DNA from: Mucilaginibacter tolerans
GTDB lineage: Bacteria > Bacteroidota > Bacteroidia > Sphingobacteriales > Sphingobacteriaceae
Direction of reading: 5' to 3'
Assembly (NCBI RefSeq): GCF_030519375.1
Contig: NZ_JAUMKB010000013.1
Location: 62,001-126,000 of the forward strand
DNA: 64,000 nucleotides
This document shows positions 51,905 to 61,679 of the stretch, in pieces. The position numbers and the translations under genes are program-made. The stretch's first letter is position 1. Every line of letters starts with the position of its first letter. Below the pieces are notes generated by a model. The model searched no databases and was not told the origin of the DNA. It was given only the letters and a program-made list of their open reading frames with translations.

Positions 51905-54313
51905 TCACTCACTCCTCAAACTCTTTACAGGGTTGGCCATGGCTGCTTTAAAGCTTTGGTAGCTTACCGTAAGAAGAGTGATAACTATGGCTCCCAATGC
52001 CGTCGCTCCGAATATCCACCACGAGAGGTCAGCGTGATATTTATAATTTTTGATCCAGCCGGACATAAAATAATGAGCGACAGGTATGGCGATAATCAGC
52101 GAGATGGTCACCAGTATTACAAACTCTTTTGACATCAGTTGCCACAAGCCAAATATGGATGCTCCTAGTACCTTACGTACCCCGATTTCCTTGCTGCGTT
52201 GCTCGGCCATGAATGATGCCATACCGAACAGGCCCATACAACTGATGAAAATAGCAAGGATGGTAAAGAAACCGGCCAGTTTGCCAATTCGTTCTTCATT
52301 GGCAAATTTCTTGGCGTACTCTGTATCCGTAAATTGATAATCAAAAGGACTGTCCGGATCGTAATGTTTAAATTCAGCCTGTATTTTGGTAAGCGCATCA
52401 TGAGAGCTGATCCTTGGATTTATTTTGATATCCACAACGCCACCTGCATATTTCAGCGCATAAAAAATGGTTGGTTTAACAGGGTCATAAGGCGAACTCA
52501 TCACCATATCCTGTACTACACCAATCACTTTAAATTTATACCCCTCACCCCAGGTAATAATCTGACCTGGAGCATCTTTGAATCCCATAAATTTCGCAGC
52601 AGCCTCATTTAATACCATCGCTGAAGAATCACTTAAAAAGTCTCTCGAAAAGTCACGGCCATTGATGATTTTCCAGCCAGCCGTTTTTCCAAATTCGGGC
52701 GTTACATCTACCGTAGCAAAATCATCCTGCAAAGCAGGGTCTTTTCCCTGCCAGGTGAGTCCGCTGTTGTTTGACCATACACCAGTAACCGGGCTACCGG
52801 ATTCGGCCATTTCCACTATTACACCCGATCGTATTAGATCATTTCTTATTGCGTCAAAGTGTTTATGAATAGCATCATTTTTCATTACTAGCTGTACCAT
52901 ACCGGTGCGGTCATAGCCGACCGGCCTGTTTTTAGTATATTGTACCTGTCTGAAAACGATAATGGTTCCGATGATCAGCGCAATGGAAACGGTAAACTGT
53001 AATACAACCAATATTTTGCGTGGTAAAGCCGCCAAAGGCCCTGCCTTAAAAGTGCCCTTAAGTACTTTGATAGGTTGGAATGAGGACAGATAAAATGCAG
53101 GGTAACTGCCTGCAATGATTCCGGTGACGAGGCTGAAACTTAAACCGATCAGCCAAAACATCGGGGTTGCCCAAAGTACGGACATCTTTTTATCTGCTAC
53201 CTGGTTGAACCAGGGAAGTGCAAGTTGAACGATAAACAATGAGATAAGAAAGGCAAATACCGATACCATCAACGATTCACTAAAAAACTGGCTGATCAGT
53301 TGTTTGCGTAGTGAACCCAGTGTTTTTCGGATACCCACTTCTTTGGCCCTTTTCTCTGACCGTGCGGTGCTCAGGTTCATGAAATTGATACAAGCTAGCA
53401 GCAAAACGAAAATTCCGATCACGGCAAACATCCACACAAACTGTATCGCACCGCCTGTGTTTATGCCATTTTTAAACTCGCTGTATAAGTGCCATTTGCT
53501 CATGGGATGCAGAAAAACCGCTGATTTAAAAGTGAGACCCACCTTATCGTCATTGCTCTTGAGTCCAGCCATCTTGAGGTCTTTAATACGGGCCGAAACT
53601 TTATTGATATCGGCATTGGGATTTAACTGGGCAAATATTTGCCAGGAATTATTACCCCACCTGGTAGCAGCAGTTTTCAAATATGGATTAGTGGTCATAT
53701 ACATATCCCATGGCGCTATGAAGGTGAGATCCTTAAAATCTGTATTATTGGGCATGTCTTCATAAATGCCTGCTACTTTAAAATTCCATGTATTATCGAT
53801 CCTCACCATCTGGTACATCGGGTCGGTGTTGCCAAAAAGTACTTTTGCTGTTGTTTCAGAAAGTATAATTGAGGAGGGGTCCTTCAGAACTTTACGGTTA
53901 CCCTTTATCATTTTTAAGGTGAGTATATCAGGAGCTTCCGCTTGCATGTAATTCCCTGAGCGGGTCAATTTTTTATCACCATGCGACAAAATATGGTCGT
54001 TGGTCCAGGTTGATAATACCACATATTTAAAGTCCTTGTTCGTGCCTGTATAATCCTCACGCAACTTTATACCCAACGGGATAGGTATAGCAGTCTGGGT
54101 GCCTATTTCGCCATTAAAGGTTTGATGCTGCATTACCTGCACGATATGGTCATAGCTTTTAAAATATTTGTTATAAGATAGCTCATCCCATATCCACAAT
54201 CCAATCAGGATAGCTACGGCCATACCCACTGAAAGGCCTGTTACATTGATAAATGTATGCGCCTTGTTTTTTAGCAGGTTACGCCATGCGATTTTTAAAT
54301 AATTCTTTATCAT
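51905..54313 (-). CDS. MacB/FtsX-family ABC permease, array copy 1
   Basis: This 802-residue protein starts MIKNYLKIAWRNLLKNKAHT. It has a helix at about 20-42, a MacB-type periplasmic domain, then an FtsX helix bundle (FVLLLACINFMNLSTARSEK at about 290), followed by a second periplasmic domain and second bundle (FFTILAIFISCMGLFGMASF, GVRKVLGASIFGLWQLMSKE). The total is about eight helices. Two FtsX units in one chain are typical of Bacteroidota; the ATPase is separate. It is the most downstream gene of the minus-strand array and ends just after the hairpin at 51827-51859. Confidence 0.92.
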   Translation of the reverse strand: MIKNYLKIAWRNLLKNKAHTFINVTGLSVGMAVAILIGLWIWDELSYNKYFKSYDHIVQVMQHQTFNGEIGTQTAIPIPLGIKLREDYTGTNKDFKYVVLSTWTNDHILSHGDKKLTRSGNYMQAEAPDILTLKMIKGNRKVLKDPSSIILSETTAKVLFGNTDPMYQMVRIDNTWNFKVAGIYEDMPNNTDFKDLTFIAPWDMYMTTNPYLKTAATRWGNNSWQIFAQLNPNADINKVSARIKDLKMAGLKSNDDKVGLTFKSAVFLHPMSKWHLYSEFKNGINTGGAIQFVWMFAVIGIFVLLLACINFMNLSTARSEKRAKEVGIRKTLGSLRKQLISQFFSESLMVSVFAFLISLFIVQLALPWFNQVADKKMSVLWATPMFWLIGLSFSLVTGIIAGSYPAFYLSSFQPIKVLKGTFKAGPLAALPRKILVVLQFTVSIALIIGTIIVFRQVQYTKNRPVGYDRTGMVQLVMKNDAIHKHFDAIRNDLIRSGVIVEMAESGSPVTGVWSNNSGLTWQGKDPALQDDFATVDVTPEFGKTAGWKIINGRDFSRDFLSDSSAMVLNEAAAKFMGFKDAPGQIITWGEGYKFKVIGVVQDMVMSSPYDPVKPTIFYALKYAGGVVDIKINPRISSHDALTKIQAEFKHYDPDSPFDYQFTDTEYAKKFANEERIGKLAGFFTILAIFISCMGLFGMASFMAEQRSKEIGVRKVLGASIFGLWQLMSKEFVILVTISLIIAIPVAHYFMSGWIKNYKYHADLSWWIFGATALGAIVITLLTVSYQSFKAAMANPVKSLRSE

Positions 54314-54330
54314 GGTTACAAAACTCTAAG

Positions 54331-54356
54331 TTCTAAATCCTAAACTCTAATGACTA
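54331..54356. repeat. Spacer repeat between permease copies 1 and 2
   Basis: TTCTAAATCCTAAACTCTAATGACTA fills most of the 40-base gap. Near-identical words occur at 59211-59237 and 61649-61673, in the two gaps flanking copy 4. Duplication of gene plus spacer would explain them. Confidence 0.7.
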
Positions 54357-56735
54357 CTCGCTCCTCAAACTCTTCACCGGATTGGCTAAAGCAGCTTTAA
54401 TACTCTGAAAGCTTACTGTAAGCAAAGTGATTGTCATTGCACCGGCGCCGGTGATGATGAATATCCACCAGGCCATGTCAGCATGGTAATCATAGTTCTG
54501 CAGCCAACTGTGCATAAAATACCAGGCTACCGGCGAGGCGATCACCAGCGCGATCAGTACCAGTATTACAAAATCTTTTGATAATAATTGCCACAGATTG
54601 AATACAGAGGCACCCAGCACTTTTCGCACGCCAATCTCTTTAATGCGCTGCTCGGCCATAAACGAGGCCATGCCAAATAATCCGAGGCAGCTGATGAAAA
54701 TGGCAAGACCTGCAAAGGAAGTGGCCAATGTACCTATACGCTCCTCGTTGTCAAATTTTTTGGCATAATCCTGATCCACAAAATGGTACTCAAATGGTTG
54801 TGCAGGGTTATAGGTCTTGAACACGCTGCCTATCTTATCCATCGCTTCGCTTGTACCCATTTTTGGATTTATTTTTATCAGCACATTACTGCTGGCATCC
54901 TTTGAAAGAAAATAAACCGTGGGCCTCACTTGCCCATAGGGCGAGTCAATAATCATGTCTTTAGCAACGCCGATTATTTTAAATAGATTTCCGTAATATT
55001 CAATACTCGAATTGAGTGGATCTTTTAATCCCATAAAATGCACGGCTGCCTCGTTAAGGATCACTGCTGCAGAGTCGGAAAGGAAAGATCTCGAAAAGTC
55101 GCGGCCTTCAGCAAACTGCCAGCCTATGGTCTTCCCATATTCGTATGAAACATTATTCTGCGGAAAATCCACACTCAGATTAGGGTCTTTACCTTCCCAT
55201 TCAACCGCGCTTGTACTACCTGCATTGTATATTGGAGGGGCTCCTGCCTCGGCAATTTCAGATATCGCTCCGGTATTGAGCAGGCTCATTTTGACTGCCT
55301 CAAAATGTTTATGAATATCATTGGTTACCATTGGCATGTAAACCAATCTATCGCGACTGTAACCAACGGGACGGTTTTTAGCGAATTGTATCTGGCGGAA
55401 AACGACAATGGTACCGATAATAAGTATAACAGATACCGTAAACTGCAATACAACCAGTGCTTTGCGTGGAATAGCAGCAAAACGGCCGACTCTGAAAGAT
55501 CCTTTTAAAACCTTTATCGGCTTGAATGAAGACAGATAGAATGCCGGATAACTCCCTGTAATGAGTCCGGTGATCAGGCTGAAGCCTACTACCATTACCC
55601 AGAAGGATAAATTGCTCCAGGGAATAGACATTTGTTTCCCTGCGACCTGGTTAAAAAATGAAAGGCTAAGCTGCACCAGTAATAGTGAGACTGCAAGGGC
55701 AAAGAACACGCATAGCAACGATTCGCAAAAAAATTGGTAAATAAGCTGGGCACGCAACGAGCCGATAGCTTTGCGTATACCTACTTCGCGGGCACGCTTT
55801 TCTGAACGTGCAGTGCTCAGGTTCATGAAATTGATACACGCAAGCAGCAGAACAAATACACCTATTATCCCAAACAACCAAACATACTGGATGCTACCAC
55901 CCGTATTGATGCCGTTTTTAAACTCGCCATACAAATGCCATTTACTCATAGGGTGGAGAAAAAGCGCCGGTTTCTTTTTGGCCAGGAATGCATTTACATG
56001 ACGAAGCTTTTCATCCTTTATTTTTAGTGAAACAGTCGCCAGGTCGGCGTTGTCGGCCAACTGCCCATACAACGTCACAAAATTTGGACGCCAGGGCTCT
56101 TTCATTTCGTTTAATTTATTATCTGCTGCGAAGCGATCCCACGCCCCTATAAACGCCATGTCTGCCAGACTGGAATTTTTAGGCAGGTCTTCGTAAACCC
56201 CTGCTACTTTTAAACTTACCTGGTTGTCCATTTTCAGCATTTTGTCAAGTGGGTCTGAATTGCCGAAAAAAGCTTTTGCAGCTGAGGCAGAAAGCAATAA
56301 GGAGGAGGGATCCATTAAGGCATCCCGATTTCCCTGAAGCATTTTCAGCGAAAACATTTCCGGGCCCTGGGGTTCCATAAAATTCCCGCTTTGGGTTAGT
56401 TTTTTATCTCCCAATGCCAGAATATGTTTATCCACTCCGGTGGACATGACGACGGCTTTAAAGTCACTGCCATAGTTTTTGCGCAACTCTGCCGCAAGCG
56501 GATAAGGTACCTGGAGCCATGTTTGCACCTGCCCGTTGTTGGTTACATTCTGGACGACCTGGGTAATGCGGTTATAGTTTCTGTGGTATTTATCGAATGA
56601 TAATTCATCCCATATCCACAAACCGATCAGCATAACAACCGCCATGCCAACAGCAAGCCCGCCGATGTTGATCAAAGAGGAAGCCCTATTCTTAATAAGA
56701 TTCCGCCAGGCAACTTTTAAATAGTTCTTTATCAT
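54354..56735 (-). CDS. MacB/FtsX-family ABC permease, array copy 2
   Basis: This 793-residue protein starts MIKNYLKVAWRNLIKNRASS. The layout is that of copy 1: two MacB-type periplasmic domains, each followed by an FtsX bundle (VLLLACINFMNLSTARSEKR; SFAGLAIFISCLGLFGMASF; GVRKVLGASVFNLWQLLSKD). The periplasmic domains are the most diverged part between copies, suggesting each senses or handles a different ligand while the helices stay alike. Confidence 0.92.
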   Translation of the reverse strand: MIKNYLKVAWRNLIKNRASSLINIGGLAVGMAVVMLIGLWIWDELSFDKYHRNYNRITQVVQNVTNNGQVQTWLQVPYPLAAELRKNYGSDFKAVVMSTGVDKHILALGDKKLTQSGNFMEPQGPEMFSLKMLQGNRDALMDPSSLLLSASAAKAFFGNSDPLDKMLKMDNQVSLKVAGVYEDLPKNSSLADMAFIGAWDRFAADNKLNEMKEPWRPNFVTLYGQLADNADLATVSLKIKDEKLRHVNAFLAKKKPALFLHPMSKWHLYGEFKNGINTGGSIQYVWLFGIIGVFVLLLACINFMNLSTARSEKRAREVGIRKAIGSLRAQLIYQFFCESLLCVFFALAVSLLLVQLSLSFFNQVAGKQMSIPWSNLSFWVMVVGFSLITGLITGSYPAFYLSSFKPIKVLKGSFRVGRFAAIPRKALVVLQFTVSVILIIGTIVVFRQIQFAKNRPVGYSRDRLVYMPMVTNDIHKHFEAVKMSLLNTGAISEIAEAGAPPIYNAGSTSAVEWEGKDPNLSVDFPQNNVSYEYGKTIGWQFAEGRDFSRSFLSDSAAVILNEAAVHFMGLKDPLNSSIEYYGNLFKIIGVAKDMIIDSPYGQVRPTVYFLSKDASSNVLIKINPKMGTSEAMDKIGSVFKTYNPAQPFEYHFVDQDYAKKFDNEERIGTLATSFAGLAIFISCLGLFGMASFMAEQRIKEIGVRKVLGASVFNLWQLLSKDFVILVLIALVIASPVAWYFMHSWLQNYDYHADMAWWIFIITGAGAMTITLLTVSFQSIKAALANPVKSLRSE

Positions 56736-56833
56736 AACTTGGTTTATTAGTCATTTGTCATTAGTCATTTTTTGTCCATAGCCGATAGACTATAGTAAAA
56801 TTGTTATGGGCTATCGACCATGGTCTATGGACT
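56736..56833. repeat. Spacer between copies 2 and 3 with nested repeats
   Basis: The 98-base gap holds AGTCATTTGTCATTAGTCAT (direct TCATT words) from about 56751. An imperfect inverted repeat follows, with GTCCATAG near 56775 opposite CTATGGAC near 56830, and CGATAG inside it. It differs from the three other spacers. It is probably a mobile or slippage-prone intergenic element; no gene fits. Confidence 0.5.
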
Positions 56834-59194
56834 TTATTCACTACGCAAGCTACGCACCGGGTTCGCCATCGCGGTTTTTAAACTCTGATAACTTACCGTA
56901 AGCACGGTTATCAGTAATGCCCCTGCAGCGGTTATAACATAAGTCCACCACTCCATAGCTGTCCGATAGGTATAGTTCTCCAGCCATTTATGCATAAAAT
57001 AATAAGCTATCGGCGAAGCGATCAGCAAAGAAATACCTACCAGGCCCACGAAATCTTTGGAAAGCAAACGCCACAGGTTGAATACCGAGGCGCCTAATAC
57101 TTTACGCACGCCGATTTCCTTGATCCGCTGCTCGGCCATAAATGCAGCCATTCCAAACAGTCCCAGGCAACTGATAAAAATAGCCAGCACAGAAAAGACG
57201 GTAGCCAGATCGCCGACGCGTTTCTCATCTGAGAACTTTTTGGCATACTCTTCATCTACAAACTTATAGCTGAATGGGCTGCCGGGATTATGTTCCTTAA
57301 ATACAGGTTCTATCTTCTTTAATGCATCCTGCATTGGCATGGCAGGATTGATCCGGATAGTGATTTTGTTCACCCAGTCGGGCTGCATGTGAAACACAGT
57401 GGCCACCATTTGCTTATAAGGCGATTCCATTATCATATCTTTTACTACCCCGGTAATTACACGGGTTTTGCCTAACCATGTCATGGTTTTGCCAATAGGA
57501 TCTTTTATCCCGCTAAGCTTAACAGCCGATTCATTCAAAATAAGTGCGCCGGTATCGGCAGGGTTATTTCTTAAAAAATCGCGGCCCGCAATGATTTTCC
57601 AACCTACCGTGTTACCAAAATCAGCGGTGACCGCGATGGTGCCAAATGTCGGATCGAAGCCAGGTGCTTTACTTATCCAGTTAAAGCCCGAATTATTAGA
57701 CCATATTTGTGTCGCAGCACTATTTGATTCGGCCATATCTTTTACCGCACCGGTTTTTATCAAGTCATTTCTCAATATATCATAATGACGATAGATCTCA
57801 GGCGTATTCATGTCCACCGTAATTAAACCCTCCCGGGTATACCCGACAGGACGGTTTTGGGCAAACTGGATCTGCCTAAAGACGATAATCGTTCCGATAA
57901 TTAGAACTATTGATACTGTAAACTGAACCACGACCAATATCTTGCGCGGAAGAGCAGCTAACCGGCCAACCCTGAAAGTGCCTTTTAAAACTTTAATAGG
58001 TTGGAAAGACGATAGATACAACGCCGGGTAACTGCCGGCAACAAGTCCGGTAAAAAAGGTAAAGGCTAAGGCAAACAGCCAAAATATGGGACTTGCCCAT
58101 GGCATTGCCACTTCCTTATCAGCAACATGATTAAAGTAGGGTATAGCCGGTGATACAAGTAAAATAGTCAGTAAAAAAGATAGGAAAGCAACCAGGATTG
58201 ATTCGCTCATAAACTGCCGGATGAGTTGCCCCCTAGCCGAACCAATAGCCTTACGGATACCTACCTCTTTTGCTCTTTTCTCACTGCGGGCTGTGCTTAG
58301 GTTCATGAAATTGATGCAGGCCAGCAGCAATACAAATATGCCTATAATGCCAAATAGCCATACCATCTGGATACGGCCTCCGACCGATTTGCCATTCTGG
58401 AACTCGCCATATAAATGCCATTTGGACATTGGAAATACCTGCATGGTTTCGTCATTGATTTTAAAATAAGGCTTGGTAATGTTCCTGATCTTGTTAGATA
58501 TTTTATCAAAGCTGATGTTGTTATTCAATTGCACATATATATGGCAACCATGATTACTCCAGGCGGTTGTTTGAGTATTCCACCAGTTTGCGTTATTGCT
58601 CCATGGCATCAAGAACAAAATCCCATTGAAGGAAGTGTTATGCGGCAGGTCCTGGTAAACACCGGCTACCTTCATTGTCGTATTATTATCGATACGTACT
58701 ACCTGGTTTATGGGATCAGCATTCCCAAATAATGATTTGGCAATTGATGCCGATAGCAACATAGAGGTTGGGTCTTTAAAAGTCTGGTAAGTACCTTTTA
58801 TCATTACGAGCGATAGGATCGCGGGCAGATCAGGCTCGGCCGACATCCCGTTCTGGGATATTTTTTTATCTCCTACGGCAAGGATGTGCGTGCTTTCCCA
58901 GGTTAAGGCAACACGTTTTAAATCGCTTGAGTATTTAGTACGCAGCTCGTTACTAAGGGGTACAACTGTTGATGGAAATGTTTCTGTTTGGCCATTAGCG
59001 GTTTGCGTAGTCATGAGTTGCCCAACACTTTCATAATTGCTATGGTATTTGTCATACGACAACTCATCCCATATCCACAAACCTATCAGCATGGCTACGG
59101 TCATACCAATAGCCAGTCCGGTAATATTAATAAATGAATGCGCCTTATTTTTAATAAGGTTCCTCCACGCTATTTTAAAATAATTCTTTATCAT
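56834..59194 (-). CDS. MacB/FtsX-family ABC permease, array copy 3
   Basis: This 786-residue protein starts MIKNYFKIAWRNLIKNKAHS. The same two-unit MacB/FtsX plan is visible (VLLLACINFMNLSTARSEKR; VFSVLAIFISCLGLFGMAAF; GVRKVLGASVFNLWRLLSKD). Its last 56 residues are almost the same as those of copy 4 (ITAAGALLITVLTVSYQSLK, MANPVRSLRSE), much closer than to the other copies. That points to a recent shared origin or gene conversion of the 3-prime end. Confidence 0.92.
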   Translation of the reverse strand: MIKNYFKIAWRNLIKNKAHSFINITGLAIGMTVAMLIGLWIWDELSYDKYHSNYESVGQLMTTQTANGQTETFPSTVVPLSNELRTKYSSDLKRVALTWESTHILAVGDKKISQNGMSAEPDLPAILSLVMIKGTYQTFKDPTSMLLSASIAKSLFGNADPINQVVRIDNNTTMKVAGVYQDLPHNTSFNGILFLMPWSNNANWWNTQTTAWSNHGCHIYVQLNNNISFDKISNKIRNITKPYFKINDETMQVFPMSKWHLYGEFQNGKSVGGRIQMVWLFGIIGIFVLLLACINFMNLSTARSEKRAKEVGIRKAIGSARGQLIRQFMSESILVAFLSFLLTILLVSPAIPYFNHVADKEVAMPWASPIFWLFALAFTFFTGLVAGSYPALYLSSFQPIKVLKGTFRVGRLAALPRKILVVVQFTVSIVLIIGTIIVFRQIQFAQNRPVGYTREGLITVDMNTPEIYRHYDILRNDLIKTGAVKDMAESNSAATQIWSNNSGFNWISKAPGFDPTFGTIAVTADFGNTVGWKIIAGRDFLRNNPADTGALILNESAVKLSGIKDPIGKTMTWLGKTRVITGVVKDMIMESPYKQMVATVFHMQPDWVNKITIRINPAMPMQDALKKIEPVFKEHNPGSPFSYKFVDEEYAKKFSDEKRVGDLATVFSVLAIFISCLGLFGMAAFMAEQRIKEIGVRKVLGASVFNLWRLLSKDFVGLVGISLLIASPIAYYFMHKWLENYTYRTAMEWWTYVITAAGALLITVLTVSYQSLKTAMANPVRSLRSE

Positions 59195-59210
59195 GCTTAT
59201 GAAATCCTAA

Positions 59211-59237
59211 TTTCTAAATCCTAAACCCTATTGACTA
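59211..59237. repeat. Spacer repeat between permease copies 3 and 4
   Basis: The word TTTCTAAATCCTAAACCC followed by TATTGACTA resembles 54331-54356 and 61649-61673. It reaches into the stop codon of copy 4. Confidence 0.65.
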
Positions 59238-61634
59238 TTCACTACGTAAACTACGTACCGGGTTCGCCATCGCGGCTTTTAAACTCTGGTAACTTACCGT
59301 AAGCACGGTTATCAGTAATGCTCCTGCGGCGGTTATACCAAAAATCCACCAGCCCATGCTTGTACGATAGGTGTAGCCCTCCAGCCATTTATGCATAAAA
59401 TAATAAGCTAACGGTGAAGCGATGAACAGGGAAATAACCACCAGACCTACAAAGTCTTTTGATAGCAATCTCCAAAGATTAAATACAGATGCACCGAGTA
59501 CTTTTCGAACGCCGATCTCTTTTACACGCTGCTCGGCCATGAAAGATGCCATACCGAACAAACCCAGGCAGCTGATGAAAATGGCAAGCCCTGCAAACGA
59601 ACTGGCCAATTTGCCTACCCGTTCTTCGGTATCGAACTTTTTGGCGTAATCGTCGTCAGCAAAACTATACTCGAATGGGGTAGAGGGATCGTATTTTTTG
59701 AATATGGCGCCGATCTTGTCGATAGCCTCATGTGCGCTTGTATTGGGACTGAGCCTGATATCAACATTATTCAAGTCCTTACGCAACCAATAGAAAGTTT
59801 GCTGCACAGGTTGATAAGCCGATTCGCTCACTATATCTTTTACAACGCCGATGATCTTATAATTGCCATTGCCAATCCAGGTAATAGTTTGGCCAATGGG
59901 GTTTTTGAATCCCAGGTATTTTACACAGGCTTCATTGATAACAAAGCCCGAGGAATCGCTTTTAAGCGATGGATCAAAGTCGCGTCCTTCTTTTATTTGC
60001 CATTTAGCAGTTTTGCCAAATTCAGCAGAAATGCCCAAACTCTTGAAATTTTCCTGTAGGGCTGGGTCTTTACCCTGCCATGTAAAGCCACCATTAGAAG
60101 AGTTACCATCTGTTATACGCGTCTGTGATTGTGAAACAGAGGCAGCTACGCCGCTAGTTAATAGATCGTTCTTTATTGCATCATATTTTTTTGCAATATA
60201 ATCGGTTTGCAGCGGCACGATCATCAAACCGCTGACATTAAAACCAATTGGGCGGTTTTTAGCATACTGCACCTGGTTGAAAACGACGATGGTGCCGATA
60301 ATCAACACAATGGAAACTGTAAATTGCACAACTACCAAAACTTTGCGCGGCACCGAAGCCAGGCGACCCGCCCGGAATGTGCCCTTCAATACTTTTACCG
60401 GGTTGAAGGATGACAGGTACAACGCCGGATAACTGCCGGCTATAAGCCCTGTGAATAACGTGAAACCTATACCAGCCAGCCAGAATAATGAGCTGCCCCA
60501 TGGCATCAAGGTTTTTTTACCGGCTACTTCATTAAAGAATGGCAGGGATAATTGCACAAATAATATGGCGAACAAGAATGAAAAAAATGCTATCACCAAC
60601 GATTCGCAATAGAATTGTGCAATCAGCTGGCTGCGAACCGAGCCTACTGATTTGCGTATGCCCACTTCTTTGGCGCGTTTTTCGGAACGAGCTGTACTCA
60701 GGTTCATGAAATTAATACAGGCCAGCAGCAGCACAAATACGCCTATTACCCCAAACAGCCACACATACTGGATATCTCCACCTGTGTTTGCCCCGTTTTT
60801 AAAATCTCCATACAGGTGCCAATTATTCATAGGATGGAGGAAGATGACGGGTTTAAACCTTGCGTCGCTGTTATGGGTGCGCTGAAGATCCTTCATCTTG
60901 ATGTCTTTTATCTTGTACGACACCTTGTTCATATCAGCATTGTCGGCTATCTGAACAAGAGTCTGGAACCAGCTCGCACCCCAGGGGTTGCCAAAACGGG
61001 TATCATAATGCTGATCTTTTACCAGTAATTGCCAGGGGGAAATAAAGGTCAGGTCGCCGAAAGATGAGTTTTCAGGAAGATCTTCGTAAACTCCTGTTAC
61101 TTTAACCGTCAGTACGTCATCATGGTCTATCTTGATGATTTTATTCATCGGGTCAGCATCGCCAAATACAGCTTTGACTGCCGACTGGGAAAGCAGTATC
61201 GAATTGGGATCATTCAGCCCATTACGACTGCCTTTGATCATTTTAAGCGACAACATATCTGTAATGCCCGGCTCCATAAAATTGCCGCTTACTTTCAGGT
61301 TTTTATCGCCAATGGAAAAGATATGCCCCCCGGTCCAGGAAGACATGATCACATGTTTAAAATCGGCGCCGTATTCCGCGCGAAGCATTGGGCCCAGGGG
61401 ATAGGCTTGACTGTTCCACGTATCGGTTTCATTGTTTATCCACTGGTTTTGCATCACCTGCGCAATGTGGTCGTGGTTGGGGATGTTTTTATCAAATGAT
61501 AGTTCGCTGTATATCCACAGTCCGATCAGCATAGCTACAGCCATACCCACAGCCAGCCCGCCGATATTGATCACTGACGACGCCTTGTTTTTAAGGAGAT
61601 TTCTCCAGGCTATCTTTAAATAGTTTTTTATCAT
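59235..61634 (-). CDS. MacB/FtsX-family ABC permease, array copy 4
   Basis: This 799-residue protein starts MIKNYLKIAWRNLLKNKASS. It has two MacB-type periplasmic domains and two FtsX bundles (VLLLACINFMNLSTARSEKR; SFAGLAIFISCLGLFGMASF; GVRKVLGASVFNLWRLLSKD). The C-terminal 56 residues nearly match copy 3, while the second periplasmic domain is clearly different (for example QPVQQTFYWLRKDLNNVDIR). The protein is therefore a mosaic relative to its neighbours. Confidence 0.92.
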   Translation of the reverse strand: MIKNYLKIAWRNLLKNKASSVINIGGLAVGMAVAMLIGLWIYSELSFDKNIPNHDHIAQVMQNQWINNETDTWNSQAYPLGPMLRAEYGADFKHVIMSSWTGGHIFSIGDKNLKVSGNFMEPGITDMLSLKMIKGSRNGLNDPNSILLSQSAVKAVFGDADPMNKIIKIDHDDVLTVKVTGVYEDLPENSSFGDLTFISPWQLLVKDQHYDTRFGNPWGASWFQTLVQIADNADMNKVSYKIKDIKMKDLQRTHNSDARFKPVIFLHPMNNWHLYGDFKNGANTGGDIQYVWLFGVIGVFVLLLACINFMNLSTARSEKRAKEVGIRKSVGSVRSQLIAQFYCESLVIAFFSFLFAILFVQLSLPFFNEVAGKKTLMPWGSSLFWLAGIGFTLFTGLIAGSYPALYLSSFNPVKVLKGTFRAGRLASVPRKVLVVVQFTVSIVLIIGTIVVFNQVQYAKNRPIGFNVSGLMIVPLQTDYIAKKYDAIKNDLLTSGVAASVSQSQTRITDGNSSNGGFTWQGKDPALQENFKSLGISAEFGKTAKWQIKEGRDFDPSLKSDSSGFVINEACVKYLGFKNPIGQTITWIGNGNYKIIGVVKDIVSESAYQPVQQTFYWLRKDLNNVDIRLSPNTSAHEAIDKIGAIFKKYDPSTPFEYSFADDDYAKKFDTEERVGKLASSFAGLAIFISCLGLFGMASFMAEQRVKEIGVRKVLGASVFNLWRLLSKDFVGLVVISLFIASPLAYYFMHKWLEGYTYRTSMGWWIFGITAAGALLITVLTVSYQSLKAAMANPVRSLRSE

Positions 61635-61648
61635 GGCAAAAACTTTAA

Positions 61649-61673
61649 TTTCTAAATCCTAAACTCTAATGAC
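61649..61673. repeat. Spacer repeat between permease copies 4 and 5
   Basis: The word TTTCTAAATCCTAAACTC followed by TAATGAC matches the word at 54331-54356 almost exactly and the one at 59211-59237 closely. Confidence 0.65.
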
Positions 61674-61679
61674 CAATGA

